Positions 44,533-56,601 are shown, counted from the first letter of the stretch. The stretch: DNA of 64,000 nucleotides from Diphasiastrum complanatum (GCA_029204225.1 CM055097.1:42512858-42576857), one strand, 5' to 3'. Program-made: numbers and translations. Notes: a model not told the origin generated them from the letters alone.

Positions 44533-45278
44533 TGTTGGAGGGTTTGCGGATCCCAAGGCAACCCTAACACTAGTTAATAAGTGAGAGGGATTTGGCAACC
44601 TGCATGTGTAAGTCCAACCCGATGATCACATAGTTATTTGACAATTAGAAAGTCAATAAAAGGACTTTAGGTCTTTTTGTGGGACTTTTAATGTCGTAGG
44701 GCCTAAATGTCAAGTTAGTGAATAAAGTTGGGTTTCCCTCCAATTTGGATGGTTCTCACTCTTTTTTAAATTTGAATAATTAGGAAAGCAGAAATGGACC
44801 AATAGGATTCAGAGGCCAGGGTTCTCCTCTCTACTATAAAAAGGGACCAACTCGAGTTCCTACACATGTTTCATTTCTTCATTTCAATAAAGTAGATTGG
44901 TTCTCTTGTGAAATGGATTGATGAATGTCCTTGCTCTCTATCACTTTTTCTCCATCTCTCATGCTTTATTTGTGTTTTGCTAATTGTTGGATTTGATTGT
45001 TATTGGAATTGCATGTTATTATACTTTTATGAGGGATAAAGGGAGAGAGAGAAAGAGTAAGCTATCTTCATTGTGGATCTAGTGTTAATGGATGTAGTGT
45101 TAATGCTTAGGGTTAATGGATGTTAGAGTTAGATGTGGATCTTCCATTCATGCTGAAATCTGAACTATACTATCGCTCTCATGGGAACGAATCTATGCAT
45201 GACAACTAACTTCATCTCTTTGATGCTAGATTGATTAGATCTTGGGTTGAGGTTAGGCAAGGAAAGAAACCCACTACA
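44533..45278 (+). mobile_element. 3' LTR of gypsy-type element (746 bp)
   Basis: Starts TGTTGGAGGGTTTGCGG and ends ACCCACTACA. It matches the 761-bp LTR at 19,017-19,777 in reverse, so both belong to one family. A probable TATA box (ACTATAAAAAGGG, about 44,834) lies in the expected U3 position. No PBS follows it, which supports a 3' or solo LTR. Confidence 0.85.
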
Positions 45279-46029
45279 GATAGAGCGAGACGGCTGATTC
45301 ATATCACTCAACAAAGGTATCTTTACAATGTTCTTGACAGATACAATCTAATGAATCGTAAGTTAGCTCACTAACCGATGGATCCAGGCCTACGTTTGTC
45401 AAATGACCAATGTCCCCAGACCAAGCAGTAAGAGGAGCAGATGAGAAAGTATCCTTATTGATCGATACTTGGATCTCTCATGTACGCAATGGTCTATACA
45501 AGACCTGACATCTCTTTTGCAGTAAGCTCACTCAACCAATATATGGCTAATCCTAACATTACCCATTGGAAGGCTCTCATAAGAGTCATGAGGTATATTC
45601 GAGCTACAATGGACCAGTGCATTTTCTATGGAGAAGTCAGCAACGACAATCTTCATCAGCTCATATTCTGATGCAAGCTGGGGAGGAGATGTAGACAATC
45701 GTAAGTCCACATCTGGATTTACATTCTTCTTCAACGGCGGTCCTATCTCATGGAACAGTCATAAGCAAACTTCTATCGCTCTTCCTTCTATAGAAGCAGA
45801 ATACATTGTTGCTTCTCAATCTATTAAAGAAGCGTTTCGGTTGAGAAATTTATTGTCAGACATTAGTTTGAATCAATACAACCCTACAATCATATTCTGT
45901 GATAATCAGAGTGTTATTGCCTTATCGGCCAACCCTAGATTTCACCATTCCAATTCCATTTCCATTTGTCATTTTAAAAGAAACCAAAATTTTTACATTT
46001 CTCACTATTCTAGATCTCCAAATCCATGA
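45279..46029 (+). pseudogene. Copia RT C-terminus and RNase H
   Basis: Begins at the LTR edge with RT-end sequence (HITQQRYLYNVLDRYNLMN), then LGSLMYAMVYTRPDISFAV, MANPNITHWKALIRVMRYI and an RNase H tract: SYSDASWGGDVDNRKSTSGF, PISWNSHKQTSIALPSIEAE, IFCDNQSVIAL. It has several stops and frame changes. The upstream part is replaced by the gypsy LTR, so the LTR inserted here or a deletion joined the two. Confidence 0.85.
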
Positions 46030-46340
46030 AACTAGTGTCTAGAAATGGAAAACTAATGAAGCTCTATGAAAACTTCAATTTTCAGATCTAATTTTTAGAT
46101 TTATAGATCTGAAAATCAGAACTTCAAAATAACAAAAAATAGAACTTCAAAACCTGTTTTATGCACAAAGTTACACTACCATTCCTTCCTACATTGCCAT
46201 TTTCATGAAACTAGGAGATAGAAAGGTATAACTAATGAAGTTTGGATGAAAACTTCACTTTCCATATCTGATTTTCAGATTTACAAGTCTGAAAACAGAA
46301 CTTCAAAATGAAAATCATAACTTCAAACACTTCATTTATG
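46025..46340. repeat. Two-copy tandem repeat, period about 180 bp
   Basis: CATGAAACTAG...ACTAATGAAG, then GATGAAAACTTCA...TTTTCAGATTTA.A...TCTGAAAA, occurs from about 46,025 and about 46,204. It probably lies in the leader of the minus-strand copia element whose PBS is at 46,685. Confidence 0.65.
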
Positions 46341-46684
46341 CAAAAAAAACACTAGTTTTGATCAAAACACATAGCTAGAATCAATCTTTTTGCAAAAAAA
46401 AGTTTATGTAGAGGAAGACTTCCTCTAACCATCCCACAAATTTTTTTTTCAGAAATTTAAAAAATCCAAAGCCTACTTTAAAACTTCTCTAACATGATCA
46501 AAGATCAGCCCCTAAACAATTCTATAAGCATCACTAATCTCTTCCAAAGAGAACTAGATTCATTGGGTACTTCAACTACAAGCTTCCTACAACTAGAAAA
46601 GCCAGTAATCTTTCCCAAAAAAAATTTAGTTGGTGATCTTAATAGAACTTGAAGAAGGTTAGAAAGGTTATCATCATTTGTCTA
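46341..46684 (-). other. Copia leader, non-coding
   Basis: Sequence between the tandem repeat and the PBS; no ORF or motif. Confidence 0.4.
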
Positions 46685-46696
46685 GCTCTGATACCA
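46685..46696 (-). other. Copia primer binding site
   Basis: Minus-strand TGGTATCAGAGC, the initiator-tRNA-Met PBS. It orients the LTR that follows at higher coordinates. Confidence 0.85.
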
Positions 46697-46699
46697 CTT

Positions 46700-47218
46700 T
46701 TACAAGTAGAGGTGAGGAAGTCCTCCAAATCCAACGTCTCTAGAGCCTCCAAGTGTCCTCCAAGCAACCTGCAAGCTTCAAGATGCTCCCCAACTCCAAG
46801 CTAGGATGTCTCCACCTGCAAGTAAGGATCTGCAAGCCTCCAAGGATCTCTCCTCCACCTGTGTCCCTACTCTTTAAACACATAGATAACAAGCTGGCCT
46901 CAAGTATTCACCACTTAAGATCCAAGCTCCAAGCAAGACCTATCTAGCACCCCCTTGCTAACCATAAACAAATCACAAGCATACCACAACACTCCATAGC
47001 AAACTCAAGATCCAAACCCTAATTATGTCCCATACGATAAGCAAGATCCAAACCCTAAGCATACTACCACAAGAAAGCACTCTACACACTAGTAGTAACA
47101 CTAGAGCATAAGCAAAGCAAACAAGAGAGACCTCTCCTCCTCCCAATGGGCGCCCTACTACCCTCATATAGATGGCCCATGGTCCCCTCCAGTGCACTAT
47201 GGAGTTCCATGCCCATCC

Positions 47219-47289
<71 letters not shown>

Positions 47290-47832
47290 CCTAGGGGAGT
47301 CAAAGAATCTCCAAGAACCTCCATAGGCTTATGGAAGGTCAAGAGACTCCTTCCATAACCTATGGCTCTTTGAATGCCTTTTTTGTGGGAGTTGGGAACT
47401 CAATGGACACTTTAGAAGGGTACCCTCCTACTAGGTCCCATTGCCCAAGTTATGCATGTATACTTTGGTCCTAGACCATTAAAGTGCTATGGTTCAAGGT
47501 TGAGGCCTAAGGTTTAGAAAAATAGTCATCCAATGACTTTCTAACACCTCTCTAGATTCCATACCTCCATCAAAGGCATAGACACCTACCTGCCCTTAAA
47601 CAAGGACACTAGTACCTTAATCTAGGGACCTACTCTTAATCCTAAGAGTACCCCTTATCCAAGGGTCACGTGACTCCATACCTCCGACCAAGGTATAGTC
47701 ACTTGCATGCCCTTATCCAAAGGCATATATCTTTAATCCTAAGGGTAACCCTTATCCAAGGGTAACTTGCCATTTAGCCCCCAACACTAAATGGACCAAT
47801 AAGGGTACCGCTAATTACATAGGTATGTAACA
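46700..47832 (-). mobile_element. Copia LTR, about 1.1 kb
   Basis: On the minus strand it starts TGTTACATACCTATG (47,832) and runs to the PBS. It includes a (GA)n tract and a run of CCTTATCC.AAGG-type repeats near 47,600-47,770. The inner boundary is approximate because no clean CA precedes the PBS. Confidence 0.65.
47222..47287. repeat. (GA)n microsatellite, about 33 units
   Basis: Uninterrupted GA dinucleotides within the copia LTR, the longest simple repeat in the window. Confidence 0.95.
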
Positions 47833-48090
47833 CTTTGTCAGGATGATCTCTTTATGCTCCATGTTTCCTGGCATATCGCTTGGTTTTCCATGCTATTACA
47901 GCGTGCTTGTGTCATCCTACTTATGTTCCCACTCCTTGGTGCTGGTCTTCAGAAGCTGCTATCTTTTTTCTTTATCACTGAATTTGCACATATGGTTGAT
48001 GGTTACATGTATGATGCAGTTATTCGCGATGAGTGTCCATCTCTTTTCCAGTTTCCTTATCCATCACTAGGCAATGTATCATCTATTTAG
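47833..48090 (+). other. Unidentified open frame after a splice-acceptor-like site
   Basis: Starting at the copia LTR edge, CTTTGTCAG|GATGAT looks like a 3' splice site. The frame reads DDLFMLHVSWHIAWFSMLLQ, LLMFPLLGAGLQKLLSFFF, EFAHMVDGYMYDAVIRDECP and stops at 48,088-48,090. It is hydrophobic then mixed, with no family recognised. It may be an exon of an interrupted host gene or a chance ORF. Confidence 0.25.
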
Positions 48091-48354
48091 TAGACTAGCA
48101 ATTGAAGATATTAAAAGAAACCACAAATAACTATATTGGAAATGTACCCAAAAACACTATGTTTATCCATCAACCAATAGCACCAATGAAAGTTAGTGTA
48201 TAAGTTTACCAAGCACACTAGTTTTAATTTGATTGGTCAAAACTTAACTATGCCGTTTTCCCGAGCATTGAGTCACTCGCTGAGCTCCCTCTCTCCCAAC
48301 TTCTCCTCTATCACCTCATTATATTGTGATTCTCGTTGTAATCCAAGCTATAGT

Positions 48355-48393
<39 letters not shown>

Positions 48394-49660
48394 ACGATGT
48401 ATGCACAATCACAAATGAATGTTGAAGAAGAGCGTACACCATTCTCCCTGACAACCCACCTTCCATTCTGTGTGATCCGTTGGGTGGGTTGAGAAAACCA
48501 GAAAGCATTTTTCCTCACAAAGGCGTGGGCGTGGAGGTGTGGTTAGAATGGCTAGCGATCTGGCAACATCCAACCCGTTTTAAAGATTTGAAGAAGGCCT
48601 GCATTTTCTTCTTCAACTTGCCTTTCCTAACTCAGTAATCAAACTACAAAGTGAGTGTGTAGAATGCAATGCTCTTGCTTATCTTGCTTGAAGGATGAAT
48701 CTAGACCTGAACAAACTGTCCACGATTTGTCTTGGAATAAACGCAGAACAAGCCCACGACGTGTAAGCCTGGATCATTGGGCAGGTTCCAGCCCACGCAT
48801 AGTTCTCTTCCTTGTGCCTGCGTGAAGGCTTTAGGTAATGTTGCTGCCAATGTAGATTCCAAACCCTGCAGACAGACCGGGTAGATTTACTTGTTTACGT
48901 GGGATTTTAGTCATTCTAAAGACTTGTGGAAGCAAAGTCGCTGTGGATGCCACTCATGACAAGAGTGGAAGCAATGCTGAATGTCTTACAAGAAGAAAAC
49001 TTCTGATCAATGGAAGGAGGCCAATACAAGGCAGCGCTATACAAATAGTGAAGGCCTGCAAAACCGAGGACTGCTAATTTGAAGGACTATCTGTCTTTAT
49101 CTCAGTAATTCGATAGAGAAGCACTTGATTGTAGGCTGTCGTGAAGCTTCTTTGAGAATTGTAGTTCGCTCTGTGAGTGTGTGTGAGTGAGCATTGCTGC
49201 ACAGCAGTTAGAAGTTTTAGCCATTTGGGGAATGAACAACCTGGAATCAGTCCCATTGCAAACATTGATCAACGGATCATAGGCAGCAAATATGGCCACA
49301 CTTTTTCAAGGCGGAAGCTTGATGCTAATGCCCATTTCAAAAGTCTGATTTGGAGGGCAACGTGAAGGAGAAAAGATGCCCGTGCCAGCAGGCATGCATG
49401 TGAAAAGAGAGGCAACACACAACGGTTGGTTTCTCAAGTGATAGAAGACAAACAAATCCCCTTTGACCGTTGTGGAGGGGATTCTCAAGAAAACGTTCTG
49501 GCAACTGCTCAAAAATGAACCTCCTGCTTTGCTTTTATTAATGAAGGATGGGAAAAACCCTCAATGTATAAAAAGTAGATGGAATGATAATGCTGAGTTG
49601 CAAAGATGTAAAACTCATCAATCTAAAAAAAAGACGGAAGTACATAGAATACGAGGATAA
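48091..49660. other. Spacer with (CT)n microsatellite
   Basis: No coding motif that I can support. A (CT)n tract lies at 48,356-48,390. Confidence 0.45.
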
Positions 49661-49850
49661 TGCTGAGTGGCAAAGAGTAATTACGCTCAAAAATATAAAA
49701 TTTGAAAGCATATGTGAATTTATTGCAATTTATGTTGAAGGAAATCTGAAGGTGGCAAAGAGCAATTAAGCTCAAAAATACAAAATTTGAAAGCATATGT
49801 GAATTTATTGCAAATTATGTTTATGTAATTCTGAAGGTCCAAAATTTACT
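49660..49850. repeat. Tandem duplication, about 84 bp
   Basis: AATTTGAAAGCATATGTGAA with TTTATTGCAA recurs at about 49,700 and 49,784 with flanking similarity. A weaker third copy of the TGCTGAGT(T/G)GCAAAGA part lies at about 49,590. Confidence 0.7.
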
Positions 49851-50222
49851 TTAAATTGAAGATTAGGGTGGATCTAAACTCTAAATGGAGAGCCCACAAT
49901 CCCCAATAGAGGACAACTTTAGTGAAAAATCCATGGTGCACTTGTTTTTCAAGCGGGTTTTGAGGTTGATCCTCAAGATCTTCTTCTCTTTGATGCTCCT
50001 CAATCCTAGCAAGATCACACTTTGACAAGGTCTCCACTTGAGTGATCTCCTCTGCCATATTCACACTCTCAATAGCAACATTAGCATCCAACTTAAACAA
50101 TCTTCCATGTTTAGATCCCTTTGCTATGCAATTATCACTTTTAAAAATGGAACAAACACCATGCTTGAAGTGGACATCCAAACCATTATTCATAAGTTGA
50201 CCAACACTTAGCAAGTTTTTGG
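49846..50222 (-). pseudogene. Copia pre-integrase fragment
   Basis: The minus-strand frame starts KNLLSVGQLMNNGLDVHFKH and GVCSIFKSDNCIAKGSKHGR, the copia GAG-pre-integrase region after the protease. It then runs into non-conserved residues. It meets the forward RNase H fragment head to head at about 50,225. Confidence 0.75.
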
Positions 50223-50702
50223 TGATTGAAATCTACCTCTCGGTTTTGTTTCTATCCGGCATGGAGACCAATTTCGTGGAACTCAAGGAACCAGAAATCA
50301 GTTGCACTTTCTTCGACAGAAGCAAAGTACATCGCAACATGTCAAGCTTCAAAAGAAGCTGTATGGATCAGGTTATTACTTCATGACTTACATCACACAA
50401 TGCTATCACCATTCTGCGTGACAACTTCAGCTGTATTTCACTGTCACTGAATCCCAAATTTCATGGCAAATCCAAGGACATCTTCACCAAAGCGCTTCTC
50501 AAGATCAAGAATCAGAAGTTCTCTGACATGCTGAATCTGACGAAGATACCAAGGCACCAACTGTGACCTTAAGGGGGACTGTTGGAAATTAAGTCCATAG
50601 ACATCTTCAACAAAGTGCTACTCAAGATCAAGCATCAGAAGTTCTTCGACATGCTGAACCAGACGAAGATACCAACGTACCAACCGTGACCTTAAGGGGG
50701 AC

Positions 50703-52279
50703 TATTGGAAATTAAGTCCATAGTTGTCTCCTTGGTGAATGACTATTTCTATTTTAAGATTCTTCCAGCACATTTATTGATCGTTGATCGAGGGTCAGGT
50801 GAAACCAACTTTGGTTAACGTCTGCTCACATGATACCTGTAGGAATCACAACTCAGACAACTAAACTATTTGAAGAACGTCTACAACGGGCTTCCAACTT
50901 ATCTCTAGCAAAGGGTAACCAATCCTATCATATTTCAAGTTTAGATGTTAAGTTCAATAACTTGAAGATCAGTGAAGACTTGGCCATCTTCAAGAATTTC
51001 AACAAATTAGCATTTAGAACAACTTTGCAAAAATATTCTAAGTGTCGCAACAGTCTGCTACACTAAGTGTTGGAACAGTCTGCAGAAATGAACTATGTTT
51101 TTCACAGTGTCGGCTTTTTCCGAAATGCGACAGTGTCGACTTTTTTCAAAATGTGTCAGTGTCTGCTTTTTCCGAAATGCGACACTTCAACACAGTTCAG
51201 CAATTTAACTATTTTCAACAGTGTCGGCTTTTTTGCACTTTTTAAAAAAATGCAACACTTACCTTCGGCTTCTTTCTTTCAACTATTTTGAAGAAGTTAA
51301 CTTATGTGCAGTTCAAAAGTTAAACTGTTTTAGAGACACCATTGCATTTTTAAGGGCACTGTGGACTTTTTAAGGGCACCTTCACATGTTTAAGGGCATT
51401 GTCGGCTTTATTGCAAAATCCCGATGAGAGAGAAAACTCCCGAAGGTCGTCTATTTTCAACGAGGAACGTTCCAGACATTTCCCAGAATTTGCGAAGTAG
51501 AGAAAGCCACTTCACATAAAATGCGGAGTGAGAGATTTGCAACGTCCTCGTCTGCGTCAGCATTCCCTGATTTGTTGACCATACAATTGTCACAAAAGCC
51601 AAATACTTCCAAGTACAACGGCTTACCTAATTAGGTGACAAGTATTTATTATAATTAATACATGGACGAATTCTATAGATGGATCATCCAAGCACACTCT
51701 ACGTGATGCTCCATCCATGAGACAAATGATTTTGAGCCTCCCAGTTATGCCGTCATTCTGGTTGTAACTACTATTTTGTTGTGCTTCAGTGTAATATAGC
51801 AGCAGCACGCTTTTCTATCTGTTTATAACGTAGATGAATGCTTGTTGTGATTTGAATGCACTTCATTGTTGTTTAATCACACTTGTTCACTCACTCTGAT
51901 CAAAACACGAACGTCTACGACTCCTCAGTTTCCTTTCAGGCGATGGCTGTCTTTGACGCCTGAGGAACTTGCGTTGTCATACTGCTCTTTCAATCTATTT
52001 CAGAACTAAACTTCTGATTAAACCCATTTCCAATAATATCACACACAAACCATTTCTAATCTCTTCAGTGGATTGTACTCATTTCTGTGTTTTTGTGAGT
52101 ATGAACTAATTCATAAGATCCTGTTGGGCACCAAAAAATTTAAGCTGTGATTATACTTAGCATAAACATTCTATCAAACTGTTTTTGCATCTAGCAACCC
52201 ATTGGCAACGGGACAGTTGTTCCGCAAATATTCATGCTCTCTTCTTTGTTCGTGTTCTCCATACTCCCTTGCCCCATCA
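50703..52279 (+). mobile_element. Copia LTR A (about 1.58 kb)
   Basis: Begins TATTGGAAATTAAGTCC (mutated TGTTGG) after the PPT AAGGGGGAC and ends TTGCCCCATCA, an end defined by comparison with the 32,353 copy. An extra LTR start lies 123 bp upstream at 50,580, because the pol-end/PPT/LTR-start unit is tandemly duplicated. Confidence 0.78.
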
Positions 52280-53316
52280 GTTAATTCGTACATCCCATTT
52301 CGGAAACTGCAACTTTTTAAATGGATGACGTCACCTATTCGTGCAAAAAAAAAAAAAGCACAAAGCGGACGTCGGATTCCGACGGATAATACAGATGTCG
52401 GAGTCCAACGTCCATGACTGAATTCTCAAAGTCGCGTCATTTTCTAGGGTTTTCTTATTTTTTATTCTTGTAGGAGATTGTTGGAGATCGGCTTTTGGCA
52501 CCTCTTCTCAACTCTATCAATTCCATTTGTCTCATTCCAAGTACGATTCTTTTGTTTTGTTATGTGCAACTAAGATTTCTTTCTTTGTAACTTTTTCTTG
52601 TACACTATTTTCCTTGTATTGTATAGTTTGTGTAGTTAAACACAAATATGTGTCTTACTGATTTATGATCATGAGCGAATGAGAGAGGAAGAGAAGGATT
52701 TGTGTGAGAGACACGAGAGATAGAAGAGTTTGATTTAATATTATGTTCTTTGTAAATTTTAGGGTTTAGATTTAATGTCATGTTCTTTGTGAAATAGTGT
52801 GAGATTGAGAGCTCTTGAGGTTTGAATGAAGATCATAACCAGCTCCACCATCAAAGATGTAGAGCTACCACTTTTTCTAACTGATTGATCCAGTATGGCT
52901 ATCTTGTTGCTACTCCTATCGAGCCATAAAGGGTAATCCATCGTTGCCTGATACATGTAAAATGAGATATCAGCTAGAGAAAGCTAGTGAAGCGTGCTCG
53001 GTATGATGGCATTTCTGCTGAAAATCAGAACTCAAAATGAACTTTGAAGAGTGCCATTGACTCACTATCTCCTTTGGAAGCTTGAGATATCTTGGCTATG
53101 GGGTGCTTAATTATCTCTGCTCTGTGAGTTAGAACCCAGTTTTCCTTGCAAGATATTTGGAGAGCTGGCCTACCATCGTTGCTAGATGAGTGAGACATCT
53201 ATCCATTCAATCACATTATAGCCGTCATTAGAGAAAATTTGAGCACAAAAGGGGCCTTTCAGAAAGATACCTTTTATTTTGCGTCAGGGGCAGCCCGTAA
53301 ATAAGCCATTTTATTT
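52280..53316. other. Flank of copia LTR A
   Basis: Shared with copy B up to about 52,683, including a short GTCGGATTCCGAC hairpin at 52,367-52,413. 52,684-53,316 is specific to copy A. No coding motif. Confidence 0.5.
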
Positions 53317-53746
53317 GTAGTATAGTATGCAACTCAGCAAAAAAATAGTGTAACTTTTGAACGACAACTCGGATTGAACAATTACGGTGCCATTAGAAAG
53401 CCCTCGACGAGAGCTTTTCAACGACACCCAACATGACCCAGTTCCGAGCTACGGTGAAGAAGTTATGGCCAGTCAAAGTTTTGGTCGGTCAACACTTGGT
53501 CAACCCGATATCTCTTTCAAGCGCAGTCAAACCGGTCAACTGCGCTTGAAAGAGATATCGGATTGACCAAGTGTTGACTAACCAAAACTTTGACTGGCCA
53601 TAACTTCTTCACTGTAGCTCGAAACTGGGTCATGTTGTGTGTCGTTGAAAAGGTCTCGTCGAGGGCTTTCTAATGGCACCGTAATCGTTTCAATCCAAGT
53701 TGTCGTTCAAAAGTTATGATTTTCTTTTAGTCACAGACTATACTAC
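53317..53746. repeat. Long palindromic (foldback) element, copy 1
   Basis: Two arms of about 175 bp (53,352-53,526 and 53,540-53,715) are near-perfect reverse complements around the centre CGCAGTCAAACCGGTCAACT. Weaker outer arms reach GTAGTATAGT at 53,317 and ACTATACTAC at 53,746. A transcript would fold into a long hairpin. No coding capacity. Confidence 0.88.
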
Positions 53747-53851
53747 CCACATAGTAGCTAATCATCGAAGACTGTGTGGGCAGGACTGCAGGCAGAAACA
53801 GATTTTATTTTAGTATCTTTCATTGCCAAAAAATTGTCATCCTACGTGGCA

Positions 53852-54055
53852 TTCACAACAACAAAATGCGCGATCTCCAACACAAGGTTTTGACGGATTC
53901 AAAAAAATTTCATGATCCGTCGAAATCCGACATACTACATTGGAATCCGACACAAAAAAAAAATTGCCAGAAAAAAAAAAATTTGTGAAATTTTTTTTTT
54001 TTTTTACAGACGTCGGATTCCGACGGCCAATAAAAATGTCGGAATCCGACATCCT
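53852..54055. repeat. Low-complexity A/T tracts with GTCGGAATCCGAC hairpin
   Basis: Poly-A and poly-T runs surround inverted words (GACGGATTC/GATCCGTC; GTCGGATTCCGAC and GTCGGAATCCGAC at 54,009-54,053). Confidence 0.7.
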
Positions 54056-54935
54056 ATTTTTGCTAGGAATTCACATTACTAGAAATAGACTTCAGAAGAA
54101 GATCTATCTTAGCCAGCAGGCATATGTAAAAGTCATTTTAGAAAATTTTCATATGTCTGATTGCAAACCAATTGATACTCCAATGGATCCAAGTATAGTA
54201 TTGACTAAATCTATTTGAGCATATTCTGATAGTGAAGTACTTGACATAGCAAAGTACCCTTATCATTCACTCATAGGATCTTTGATGTATGCAATGTTGT
54301 GTACTAGACCAGATTTAGCATACACTATTAGCACATTAAGTCAATTCATGTCTAATCCTAGGATCTCCCATTAGAAAGCATTAAAGAGAGTGATGAGATA
54401 TATTCAGGGAAGTTTAGATCACATTTTATGTTATAATGGAAATGTTATCAACCCACTCGTCATGCGAGGCTACTTCGACTCAGATTGGGGAGAAACAGTC
54501 TCTACTATAAAATCTACCTCTCGGTTCTGTTTCTATTGAGACCGATTTCGTGGAACTCAAGGAACCATAAATCAGTTGCACTTTCTTCGACAGAAGCAAA
54601 GTACATCGCAACATATCAAGCTTCAAAAGAAGCTGTATGGATCAGGTTATTACTTCATGACTTACATCACTCTACGTTCAATGCTATCACCATTCTGTGT
54701 GACAACTTGAGCTGTATTTCACTGTCACTGAATCCCAAATTTTATGGCAAATCCAAGCACATACAAATTCAGTATCAATTCATTCGGGAGAAAGTTTTCT
54801 CAGGGCAAGTGATCCTTCAATACTGCTCCACAACAGAAATGGCCGCAGACATCTTCACCAAAGCGCTTCTCAGGATCAAGAATCAGAATTTCTTTGACAT
54901 GCTGAATCTGACGAAGATACCAAGGCACCAACTGT
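54056..54935 (+). pseudogene. Copia RT C-terminus and RNase H
   Basis: Reads LGIHITRNRLQKKIYLSQQA, HMSDCKPIDTPMDPS, then a TGA, SLIGSLMYAMLCTRPDLAYT, another stop and the RNase H: RGYFDSDWGE, PISWNSRNHKSVALSSTEAK, CDNLSCISLSLNPKFYGKSK, FSGQVILQYCSTTEMAADIF and TKALLRIKNQNFFDML, ending TGA about 54,937. This is the donor-like, more complete version of the fragment at 50,231. Confidence 0.87.
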
Positions 54936-55073
54936 GACCTTAAGAGGGACTGTTGGAAATTAAGTCCATAGACATCTTCAACAAAGTGCTACTCAGGATC
55001 AAGCATCAGAAGTTCTTCGACATGCTGAACCAGACGAAGATACCAACGTACCAACCGTGACCTTAAGGGGGAC

Positions 55074-56601
55074 TGTTGGAAATTAAGTCCACAGTTGTCT
55101 CCTTGGTGAATGACTATTTCTATTTCAAGATTCTTCCAGCACATTTATTGATCGTTAATCTAGGGTCAGGTGAAACCAACTTTGGTTCTACGTCTGCTCA
55201 TATGATACCTGCAGGAATCACAACTCAGACAACTAAACTACTTGAAGAACGTCTACAACGGGCTTCCAACTGATCTCCAACAAAGGGTAACCAATCCTAT
55301 CACATTTCAAGTTCAGATGTTAAGTTCAATAACTTGAAGATCAGTGAAGACTTGGCCATCTTCAAGAATTTCCACGAATTAGCATTTAGAACAACTTTGC
55401 AAAAATACACTAAGTGTCGCAACAGTCTGCTACACTAAGTGTCGGAACAGTCTGCAAAAATAAACTATGTTTTTCATAGTGTCGGCTTTTTCCAAAATGC
55501 GACAATGTCGACTTTTTCCAAAATGCGTCAGTGTCGGCTTTTTCCAAAATGCGACACTTCAACATAGTTCAACAATTTAACTATTTTCAACAGTGTCGGC
55601 TTTTTTGCACTTTTTCGAAAAATGCAACACTTACCTTCGGCTTCTTTCTTTCAACTATTTTGAAGAAGTTAACTTATGTGCAGTTCAAAAGTTAAACTGT
55701 TTTAGAAACACCTTTGCATTTTTAAGGGCACTGTCGGCTTTATCGCAAAATCCCGACGAGAGAGAAAACTCCCAAAGGTCGTCTATTTTCAACGAGGAAC
55801 GTTCCAGACATTTTCCAAAATTTGTGAAGTAGAGAAAGCCACTTCACATAAAATGCGAAGTGAGAGATTTGCAGCGTCCTCGTCCGCGTCAACATTCCCT
55901 GATTCGTTGACCATACAATTGTCACAAAAGCCAAATACTTCCAAGTACAACGGCTTACCTAATTAGGTGACAAATAGTTAATACATGGATGAATTCTATA
56001 AATGGATCATCCAAGCACACTCTACGTGATGCTCCATCCATGAGACAAATGATTTTGAGCCTCCCAGTTATGTCGTCATTCTAGTTGTAACTGCTATTTT
56101 GTTGTGCTTTAGTGTAATATAGCAGCAACACGTTTTTCTATTTGTTTATAACGTAGATGAATGCTTGTTGTGATTTGAATGCACTTCATTGTTGTTTAAT
56201 CACACTTGTTCACTCACTCTGATCAAAACACGAACGTCTACGACTCCTCAGTTTCCTATCAGGCGATGGCTGTTTTTGACGCCCGAGGAACTTGCGCTGT
56301 CATACTGTTCTTTCAATCTATTTCAGAACTAAACTTCTGATTAAACCCATTTCCAGTAATACCACACACAAACCATTTCTAATCTCTTCAGTGGACTGTA
56401 CTCATTTCTGTGTTTTTGTGAGTATGAATTAATTCATAAGATCCTGTTGGGCACCAAAAAATTTAAGCTGTGATTATACTTAGCATAAACATTCTATCAG
56501 ACTGTTTTTGCATCTAGCAGCCCATTGCAACGGGAGAGCTGTTCCGCAAATATTCATGCTCTCTTCTTCGTTCGTGTTCTCCATACTCCCTTGCCCCATC
56601 A
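55074..56601 (+). mobile_element. Copia LTR B (1,528 bp)
   Basis: TGTTGGAAATTAAGTCC to TTGCCCCATCA, preceded by the PPT AAGGGGGAC. An extra LTR start lies at 54,951 (same 123-bp duplication as in copy A). It contains GACCTTC/GAAGGTC and GCCGAAGG-type words, shared with the 32,353 LTR. Confidence 0.82.

Larger units (their letters stand above)
50231..53851 (+). repeat. Segmental duplication copy A
   Basis: Direct-repeat partner of 54,512-57,511. It starts in a copia RNase H (SRNQKSVALSSTEAKYIA), runs through the PPT and LTR (50,703-52,279), then continues into identical non-LTR flanking DNA, including the long palindrome. Relative to copy B it lacks about 98 bp of pol near 50,478 and has about 660 extra bp (52,684-53,346). 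Sharing the DNA beyond the LTR shows segment copying, not two independent insertions. Confidence 0.82.

Noticed and set aside
44528-45283. 5-bp target duplication GATAC/GATAG around the 44.5-kb LTR, implying a solo LTR
   Set aside because: The left GATAC is part of the polypurine tract of an internal region, so the near match is probably coincidence.
48196-48492. ORF containing a Ser-Leu run
   Set aside because: The run is the translated (CT)n microsatellite.
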